NCBI RefSeq assembly: GCF_963675165.1
Contig: NC_087382.1
Coordinates: 1,922,001 to 1,986,000 of the forward strand
Direction of reading: 5' to 3'
Source: Halichondria panicea
Taxonomy: Eukaryota > Porifera > Demospongiae > Suberitida > Halichondriidae
DNA: 64,000 nucleotides
The notes below the pieces were generated by a model, which was not told where the DNA came from, searched no databases, and saw only the letters and a program-made list of their open reading frames with translations. Positions 55,590 to 64,000 of this stretch are shown in pieces; within the stretch, counting starts at the first letter, position 1; the number at the start of each line of letters is the position of its first letter. The position numbers were made by a program, and so were the translations under genes.

Positions 55590-58500
55590 TAGCATACACT
55601 CGCTTTGGTTGTTCCACCCTAATTACTGTACACCCCTAGAGAGTACAGAACAAGGTAAACAGTGAACAGTAAGGTATCATGTCTCAGAACAACATAGAAG
55701 GACATGTGGCATGCTCGGTACGATCATGTAGCTATTCTGCTGTCCAATCACCAGTAAGTGTCATTGCGCCCTCTGTTCCGATTTATAAATCCCAGGGTCA
55801 CAGCTAGTCCCTAAGGCAGGGCCTAGCACAGGCTCTACATCACCCTGAGGCATGATCCCAACTGTACAAAGCTCTAATCAGTACTAACCTAGATACAAAG
55901 ATAATGGGCCACCTGCCATGCACACAAGCTCAAAGCTATTTTATAATTAACACACAGTAACTTACCCACTGGAATAGGTAGCACTCAATGGAGGTTTCCT
56001 CCTGTTCAGATGATGGAGTGGTTGGTTGATCCATTGTATGGTGGTACTACCTCCGTTGCACATGAAGAGAGAGAGAGGGATAGAATAGTCACCCATACAC
56101 CACACAGCTACAAGCATAAGCACAGCATACACTCGCCTTGGTTGTACCACCCTAATTACTGTACACCCCTAGAGAGTACAGAACAAGGTAAACAGTAAAC
56201 AGTTAGGTATCATGTCTCAGAACAATATAGAACCTGTGCCAGGACATGTGGCATGCTCGGTACGATCGGGTCATGACAACGTAGCTATTCTGCCTCATTC
56301 CTGTCCAATCACCAGTAAGTGTCATTGCGCCCCCACTGGGCAGTATTGCTCTGTTCCGATTTCTAAATCCCATGCCTTCAGGGCTACCGATACCGCAACG
56401 CGATGGCAGGATCCCAAAAGCAAGGAATCTAGAAATCAAACAGAGGCTATACTGTCAAGTTTTCCCAAAGGTAAGGATCGCTCAAGACGCTCGACTTGCT
56501 GATCATACAACAGGTCAACAGGGTCACAGCTAGTCCCTAAGGCAGGGCCTAGCATAGGCTCTACATCACCCTGAGGCATGATCCCAACTGTACAAAGCTC
56601 TAATCAGTACTAACCTAGATACAAAGATAATGGGCCACCTGCCATGCACACAAGCTCAAAGTTATTTTATAATTAACCTTACCCACTGGAATAGGTAGCA
56701 CTCAATGGAGGTCTCCTCCTGTTCAAGTGGCAGGATGATGGAGTGGTTGGTTGGTCCATTCTATGGTGGTACTCCCTCCGTTGCACATGAAGAGAGAGAG
56801 AGAGGGATAGAATAGTCACCCATACACCACACAGCTACAAGCATAAGCACAGCATACACTCGTACCACCCTAATTACTGTACACCCCTAGAGAGTACAGA
56901 ACAAGGTAAACAGTAAACAGTTAGGTATCATGTCTCAGAACAATATAAAACCTGTGCCAGGACATGTGGCATGCTCGGTACGATCGGGTCATGACAACGT
57001 AGCTAATCTGCTTCATTCCTGTCCAATCACCAGTAAGTGTCATTGCGCCCCCACTGGGCAGTATTGCTCTGTTCCGATTTCTAAATCCCCTGCCTTCAGG
57101 GCTACCGATACCGCAACGCGATGGCAGGATCCCAAAAGCAAGGAATCTAGAAATCGAACAGAGGCTATACTGTCAAGTTTTCCCAAAGGTAAGGATCGCT
57201 CAAGACGCTCGACTTGCTGATCATACAACAGGTCAACAGGGTCACAGCTAGTCCCTAAGGCAGGGCCTAGCACAGGCTCTACATCACCCTGAGGCATGAT
57301 CCCAACTGTACAAAGCTCTAATCAGTACTAACATAGATACAAAGATAATGGGCCACCTGCCATTATTTTATAATTAACACACAGTAACTTACCCACTGGA
57401 ATAGGTAGGAGGTCTCCTCCTGTTCAAGTGGCAGGATGATGGAGTGGTTGGTTGGTTGGTCCATTCTATGGTGGTACTACCTCCGTTGCACATGAAGAGA
57501 GAGAGAGGGATAGAATAGTCACCCATACACCACACAGCTACAAGCATAAGCACTCGTACCACCCTAATCACTGTACACCCCTAGAGTGTACAGAACAAGG
57601 TAAACAGTGAACAGTTAGGTATCATGTCTCAGAACAACATAGAACCTGTGCCAGGACATGTGGCATGCTCGGTACGATCGGGTCATGACAACGTAGCTAT
57701 CCTGTATCATTCCTGTCCAATCACCAGTAAGTGTCATTGCACCCCCACTGGGCAGTATTGCTCTGTTCCGATTTCTAAATCCCATGCCTTCAGGGCTACC
57801 GATACTGCAACGCGATGGCAGGATCCCAAAAGCAAGGAATCTAGAAATCGAACAGACGCTATACTGTCAAGTTTTCCCAAAGGTAAGGATCGCTCAAGAC
57901 GCTCGACTTGCTGATCATACAACAGGTCAACAGGATCACAGCTAGTCCCTAAGGCAGGGCCTAGCACAGGCTCTACATCACCCTGAGGCAAGCTCTAATC
58001 AGTACTAACCTAGATACAAAGCCACCTGCCATGCACACAAGCTCAAAGTTATTTTATAGTTAACACACAGTAACTTACCCACTGGAATAGGTAGCACTCA
58101 ATGGAGGTCTCCTCCTGTTCAAGTGGCAGGAGTGGTTGGTTGGTCCATTCTATGGTGGTACTCCCTCCGTTGCACATGAAGAGAGAGAGAGAGAGGGATA
58201 GAATAGTCACCCATACACCACACAGCTACAAGCATAAGCACAGCATACACCCTAATTACTGTACACCCCTAGAGAGTACAGAACAAGGTAAACAGTGAAC
58301 AGTTAGGTATCATGTCTCAGAACAACATAGAATCTGTGCCAGGACATGTGGCATGCTCGGTACGATCGGGTCATGACAACGTAGCTATTCTGCATCATTC
58401 CTGTCCAATCACCAGTAAGTGTCATTGCGCCCCCACTGGGCAGTATTGCTCTGTTCCGATTTCTAAATCCCATGCCTTCAGGGCTACCGATACCGCAACG

Positions 58501-61500
58501 CGATGGCAGGATCCCAAAAGCAAGGAATCTAGAAATCGAACAGAGGCTATACTGTCAAGTTTTCCCAAAGGTAAGGATCGCTCAAGACGCTCGACTTGTT
58601 GATCATACAACAGGTCAACAGGGTCACAGCTAGTCCCTAAGGCAGGGCCTAGCACAGGCTCTACATCACTCTGAGGCATGATCCCAACTGTACAAAGCTC
58701 TAATCAGTACTAACCTAGATACAAAGATAATGGGCCACCTGCCATGCACACAAGCTCAAAGTTATTTTATAATTAACACACAGTAACTTACCCACTGGAA
58801 TAGGTAGGAGGTCTCCTCCTGTTCAAGTGGCAGGATGATGGAGTGGTTGGTTGGTCCATTCTATGGTGGTACTCCCTCCGTTGCACATGAAGAGAGAGAG
58901 AGGGATAGAATAGTCACCCATACACCACACAGCATACACTCGCCTTGGTGGTTGTACCACCCTAATTACTGTACACCCCTAGAGAGTACAGAACAAGGTA
59001 AACAGTAAACAGTTAGGTATCATGTCTCAGAACAACATAGAACCTGTGCCAGGACATGTGGCATGCTCGGTACGATCGGGTCATGACAACGTAGCTATTC
59101 TGCCTCATTCCTGTCCAATCACCATTAAGTATCATTGCGCCCCCACTGGGCAGTATTGCTCTGTTCCGATTTCTAAATCCCATGCCTTCAGGGCTACCGA
59201 TACCGCAACGCGATGGCAGGATCCCAAAAGCAAGGAATCTAGAAATCAAACAGAGGCTATACTGTCAAGTTTTCCCAAAGGTAAGGATCGCTCAAGACGC
59301 TCGACTTGCTGATCATACAACAGGTCAACAGGGTCACAGCTAGTCCCTAAGGCAGGGCCTAGCATAGGCTCTACATCACCCTGAGGCATGATCCCAACTG
59401 TACAAAGCTCTAATCAGTACTAACCTAGATACAAAGATAATGGGCCACCTGCCATGCACACAAGCTCAAAGTTATTTTATAATTAACCTTACCCACTGGA
59501 ATAGGTAGCACTCAATGGAGGTCTCCTCCTGTTCAAGTGGCAGGATGATGGAGTGGTTGGTTGGTCCATTCTATGGTGGTACTCCCTCCGTTGCACATGA
59601 AGAGAGAGAGAGAGGGATAGAATAGTCACCCATACACCACACAGCTACAAGCATAAGCACAGCATACACTCGTACCACCCTAATTACTGTACACCCCTAG
59701 AGAGTACAGAACAAGGTAAACAGTAAACAGTTAGGTATCATGTCTCAGAACAATATAAAACCTGTGCCAGGACATGTGGCATGCTCGGTACGATCGGGTC
59801 ATGACAACGTAGCTAATCTGCTTCATTCCTGTCCAATCACCAGTAAGTGTCATTGCGCCCCCACTGGGCAGTATTGCTCTGTTCCGATTTCTAAATCCCC
59901 TGCCTTCAGGGCTACCGATACCGCAACGCGATGGCAGGATCCCAAAAGCAAGGAATCTAGAAATCGAACAGAGGCTATACTGTCAAGTTTTCCCAAAGGT
60001 AAGGATCGCTCAAGACGCTCGACTTGCTGATCATACAACAGGTCAACAGGGTCACAGCTAGTCCCTAAGGCAGGGCCTAGCACAGGCTCTACATCACCCT
60101 GAGGCATGATCCCAACTGTACAAAGCTCTAATCAGTACTAACATAGATACAAAGATAATGGGCCACCTGCCATTATTTTATAATTAACACACAGTAACTT
60201 ACCCACTGGAATAGGTAGGAGGTCTCCTCCTGTTCAAGTGGCAGGATGATGGAGTGGTTGGTTGGTTGGTCCATTCTATGGTGGTACTACCTCCGTTGCA
60301 CATGAAGAGAGAGAGAGGGATAGAATAGTCACCCATACACCACACAGCTACAAGCATAAGCACTCGTACCACCCTAATCACTGTACACCCCTAGAGTGTA
60401 CAGAACAAGGTAAACAGTGAACAGTTAGGTATCATGTCTCAGAACAACATAGAACCTGTGCCAGGACATGTGGCATGCTCGGTACGATCGGGTCATGACA
60501 ACGTAGCTATCCTGTATCATTCCTGTCCAATCACCAGTAAGTGTCATTGCACCCCCACTGGGCAGTATTGCTCTGTTCCGATTTCTAAATCCCATGCCTT
60601 CAGGGCTACCGATACTGCAACGCGATGGCAGGATCCCAAAAGCAAGGAATCTAGAAATCGAACAGACGCTATACTGTCAAGTTTTCCCAAAGGTAAGGAT
60701 CGCTCAAGACGCTCGACTTGCTGATCATACAACAGGTCAACAGGATCACAGCTAGTCCCTAAGGCAGGGCCTAGCACAGGCTCTACATCACCCTGAGGCA
60801 AGCTCTAATCAGTACTAACCTAGATACAAAGCCACCTGCCATGCACACAAGCTCAAAGTTATTTTATAGTTAACACACAGTAACTTACCCACTGGAATAG
60901 GTAGCACTCAATGGAGGTCTCCTCCTGTTCAAGTGGCAGGAGTGGTTGGTTGGTCCATTCTATGGTGGTACTCCCTCCGTTGCACATGAAGAGAGAGAGA
61001 GAGAGGGATAGAATAGTCACCCATACACCACACAGCTACAAGCATAAGCACAGCATACACCCTAATTACTGTACACCCCTAGAGAGTACAGAACAAGGTA
61101 AACAGTGAACAGTTAGGTATCATGTCTCAGAACAACATAGAATCTGTGCCAGGACATGTGGCATGCTCGGTACGATCGGGTCATGACAACGTAGCTATTC
61201 TGCATCATTCCTGTCCAATCACCAGTAAGTGTCATTGCGCCCCCACTGGGCAGTATTGCTCTGTTCCGATTTCTAAATCCCATGCCTTCAGGGCTACCGA
61301 TACCGCAACGCGATGGCAGGATCCCAAAAGCAAGGAATCTAGAAATCGAACAGAGGCTATACTGTCAAGTTTTCCCAAAGGTAAGGATCGCTCAAGACGC
61401 TCGACTTGTTGATCATACAACAGGTCAACAGGGTCACAGCTAGTCCCTAAGGCAGGGCCTAGCACAGGCTCTACATCACTCTGAGGCATGATCCCAACTG

Positions 61501-62460
61501 TACAAAGCTCTAATCAGTACTAACCTAGATACAAAGATAATGGGCCACCTGCCATGCACACAAGCTCAAAGTTATTTTATAATTAACACACAGTAACTTA
61601 CCCACTGGAATAGGTAGGAGGTCTCCTCCTGTTCAAGTGGCAGGATGATGGAGTGGTTGGTTGGTCCATTCTATGGTGGTACTCCCTCCGTTGCACATGA
61701 AGAGAGAGAGAGGGATAGAATAGTCACCCATACACCACACAGCATACACTCGCCTTGGTGGTTGTACCACCCTAATTACTGTACACCCCTAGAGAGTACA
61801 GAACAAGGTAAACAGTAAACAGTTAGGTATCATGTCTCAGAACAACATAGAACCTGTGCCAGGACATGTGGCATGCTCGGTACGATCGGGTCATGACAAC
61901 GTAGCTATTCTGCCTCATTCCTGTCCAATCACCATTAAGTATCATTGCGCCCCCACTGGGCAGTATTGCTCTGTTCCGATTTCTAAATCCCATGCCTTCA
62001 GGGCTACCGATACCGCAACGCGATGGCAGAATCCCAAAAACAAGGAATCTAGAAATCGAACAGAGGCTATACTGTCAAGTTTTCCCAAAGGTAAGGATCG
62101 CTCAAGACGCTCGACTTGCTGATCATACAACAGGTCAACAGAGTCACAGCTAGTCCCTAAGGCAGGGCCTAGCACAGGCTCTACATCACCCTGAGGCATG
62201 ATCCCAACTGTACAATGCTCTAATCAGTACTAACCTAGATACAAAGATAATCCATGCACACAAGCTCAAAGCTATTTAATAATAATATTAACACACAGTA
62301 ACTTACCCACTGGAATAGGTAGCACTCTCTCCTCCTGTTCAAGTGGCAGGATGATGGAGTGGTTGGTTGGTCCATTGTATGGTGGTACTCCCTCCGTTGC
62401 AGAGAGAGGGATAGAGTAGCCATCATGCTGCCATACACGTACACAGCTACAAGCATATTT
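55590..62460. repeat. ~0.7-kb subtelomeric monomers in a 2,810-bp higher-order repeat
   Basis: Ten monomers, the first with an internal deletion. The reference ATG recurs at 56212, 56930, 57624, 58312, 59022, 59740, 60434, 61122 and 61832, with spacings 718, 694, 688, 710 and then the same four again. Thus a four-monomer block of 2,810 bp occurs twice, followed by one more monomer. Corresponding monomers of the two blocks are far more alike than neighbours within a block. Each monomer also carries an AG microsatellite (GAGAGAGAGGGATAG) and the word CTGTACACCCCTAGAG. Confidence 0.95.
56212..56502 (+). CDS. recurrent 96-codon open frame of the subtelomeric monomer (doubtful gene)
   Basis: Starts MSQNNIEPVPGHVACS and ends KGKDRSRRSTC. 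It is open in all nine complete monomers (56212, 56930, 57624, 58312, 59022, 59740, 60434, 61122, 61832), with a few substitutions per copy (for example TSKCHC against TIKYHC). An antisense frame starting MPQGDVEPVLGPALG is open in most copies too. I recognise no family, and the copies are too recent for openness to prove selection. Donor-like AAAGGTAAGG lies within the frame near its end, so it could instead be an exon. Confidence 0.2.
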   Translation: MSQNNIEPVPGHVACSVRSGHDNVAILPHSCPITSKCHCAPTGQYCSVPISKSHAFRATDTATRWQDPKSKESRNQTEAILSSFPKGKDRSRRSTC

Positions 62461-63760
62461 AAAGCGCAGCACTCATAGTAAGTGGGCGGGGCTATTCTTT
62501 GGGACAAAGGGCGACTCATTCATGAGACTACTATATCATATGCAGGCATGCATGTGGGACAAAGGACGACTCATTCATGAGACTACTATCATGCAGGCAT
62601 GCATGATTCCACTATAATTAATGATTAATTAATGGCAAAATTATTTTTATTATATTAATGGCAAAAATGCAGTTAGGTGTCTATTATTGTGTGTCAGTCT
62701 CTTAGTTGTCCTGCGAGTGTCCATAATTATTCAATCCATGGGCAAGGGAGGGCAGCAAATTGTATCATGATCGTAATAAAAAGGCGTATTACATGGTATA
62801 GTAGAGTCTGTCCCGGGTGGTGTGCTGTCCTAGCTGGTAGTAGGTAGGTCTTGTAGTGTTGGTTAGTTGGTGATGCTGGCTCTTAGTAGAACTTGCTGCT
62901 CCCTCCGACTAGGTGTGGGGATAAAGACACGGATGATGTGTGTACTGTACACAAAAACACAGCATGTACGACACAATGCATGGGTGGAGGTGTGGTCAAG
63001 AGGGTTACCATGTATGGGGGTGTGACCACATATCAGTACAGTGAGTGGGGGTGTGGCCCCATATATACAGGATGTGCAGGTACAATGTGTGGATAGAGGT
63101 GTGGTCTGCACTGATAATAATGAAGTGATTCCATATGACCAGGTGAAAAACATAAAACAACCAAACCGACAATAATACTAGACTATAGAATGAACTAAGA
63201 ATGAACTAATTAAGAATAAGCTTAGCCTGCGTAAGCAAGTTGAAGGAAGAAGCTGAGCAGAACAGAAACCGATCCAAACAGTGGCATACATTAATTTAGT
63301 GTAATAATTATACAGAATAACTTCTCCTGCATTGGTCCATCAGAGCAGTGGAGCCATCATCAGATCATTGCCACCATGGGAGTCCTCTCTATACAAACTT
63401 ACAACACACTTCATGTAATATAAATGGAAGAAACTCCCACGCACCATGCAAAGCTATGGTTTCCTGGCATTGAAATATGAACAACTATACAACATTTCTC
63501 GAGGGCTCAAATAACGAACTTTTACGCTACACAGTAGTAGAGGTCAATGCATAAGTGGAGTTAACTACCTAATGCTGGTACAATAATAAAATACAACTTC
63601 TTAAGCCAAGAGTAGAAGAAATGTTTTAAACTGGCTAGTCAATTGCATCTGACCCAAAACAGAGAGTACCGTACAATAATTATTAGACTATACCTTGTGT
63701 GGCCGACTCCCTCTGTTTAGAGTAGCCTTTCCTGTCAGAAAATAACATACACTGCCTGCA
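62461..63760. other. non-repetitive region inside the subtelomere, no gene seen
   Basis: Holds a tandem ~50-bp pair with GGGACAAAGGRCGACTCATTCATGAGACTACTAT (62500-62590), GTGTGGTC/GGTGTGG-rich DNA at 62980-63105, and one half of the 1,200-bp-spaced repeat. Several GT-AG combinations exist but no exon convinced me. Confidence 0.4.
62676..62791. repeat. 116-bp direct repeat, copy 1 (copy 2 at 63876-63991)
   Basis: GGTGTCTATTATTGTGTGTC to AAGGCGTATTA recurs exactly 1,200 bp downstream with few changes. There is no inverted repeat at its ends. It could be paired LTR-like ends of a small element or the ends of a local duplication. Confidence 0.8.
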
Positions 63761-63767
63761 GATTGAG

Positions 63768-63875
63768 TGATGAAGAAAGGGGAGCTCAAGATGCTACTCT
63801 ACAGTCAATTACTGATAATGTTGCGAAATGTACAAGCAACAGAATATTCGTACATGATACAGTAACTGGACCTTT
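63768..63875 (+). CDS. possible exon fragment, unassigned
   Basis: After a TGCAG acceptor, about 36 codons read LSDEERGAQDATLQSITDNV and continue in frame into the second copy of the direct repeat. The composition is protein-like (charged, helical), but no family is recognisable and neither exon end is secure. The window ends soon after. Confidence 0.25.
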
Positions 63876-63991
63876 GGTGTCTATTATTGTGTGTCAGTCT
63901 CTTAGTTGTCCTGCGAGTGTCCATAATCATTCAATCCATGGGTGAGGGAGGGCAGCAAATTGTATCATGATCGTAATACAAAGGCGTATTA
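63876..63991. repeat. 116-bp direct repeat, copy 2
   Basis: See copy 1 at 62676-62791. Differences include CATAATCATTC for CATAATTATTC and GGGTGAGGG for GGGCAAGGG. Confidence 0.8.
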
Positions 63992-64000
63992 AGTCCCGGG

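Noticed and set aside
63768-63875. Ribosome recycling factor exon
   Set aside because: The LQSITDN stretch is faintly similar, but too short and without the rest of the family pattern. Left unassigned.
1-64000. Bacterial symbiont or contaminant origin
   Set aside because: Spliceosomal introns in all recognised genes, LTR and LINE elements, and TTAGGG telomere repeats are eukaryotic. No operons or ribosome-binding sites were seen.

Overview
Animal nuclear DNA, most probably from a demosponge (inference). The supports are many short exons joined by GT-AG introns, AT-rich spacers full of ataattat-type words, microsatellites in most introns, TTAGGG-type telomere repeats, and a gene set (prolyl 3-hydroxylase, UBE4A, UQCRB, ZU5-like and Death-domain proteins, mucin-stalked receptors) with no prokaryotic organisation. 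I built the gene models exon by exon from splice sites, reading phase and remembered family motifs. No database search was possible.

Layout, left part (1-49,696). A partial copy of a prolyl 3-hydroxylase (P3H) gene lies at 0.3-3.3 kb (minus). A ZU5-like gene lies at 4.2-6.9 kb (plus). Broken P3H exon fragments interrupted by hairpin DNA elements lie at 7.0-9.0 kb. A gene joining a ubiquitin-like domain, an astacin zinc protease and a Death domain lies at 9.8-13.8 kb (minus). An internally deleted Ty1/copia element arranged LTR-internal-LTR-internal-LTR fills 13.9-18.9 kb. A decayed UBE4A-like gene with an internal 1.95-kb tandem duplication and a LINE fragment lies at 19.8-26.5 kb (plus). The full 14-exon P3H gene lies at 27.1-36.2 kb (minus), followed by UQCRB at 36.7-38.9 kb (minus) and a possible tiny membrane-protein gene at 39.5-39.8 kb. 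Two tandem genes for mucin-stalked single-pass receptors lie at 42.3-45.0 and 45.8-49.7 kb (plus). The second runs into a 200-N gap.

Right part (49,897-64,000). Immediately after the gap come 1.32 kb of perfect CCCTAA repeats, 22 copies of a 31-bp satellite, about 22 copies of a ~100-bp satellite, and ten ~0.7-kb monomers, eight of them forming a 2,810-bp higher-order repeat that occurs twice. Less repetitive DNA follows. This is the layout of a chromosome's left end, so the left 49.7 kb appears to be joined outside a telomere: a scaffolding join or, less likely, a fusion.

The genes do not form an operon or a shared pathway. P3H acts in the endoplasmic reticulum on collagen, UQCRB in mitochondrial complex III, and UBE4A in ubiquitin chain elongation. 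The ZU5-like protein, the astacin-Death protein and the mucin receptors look like members of expanded sponge signalling or defence families. At least five families of short terminal-inverted-repeat elements with recognisable target duplications are scattered through introns.
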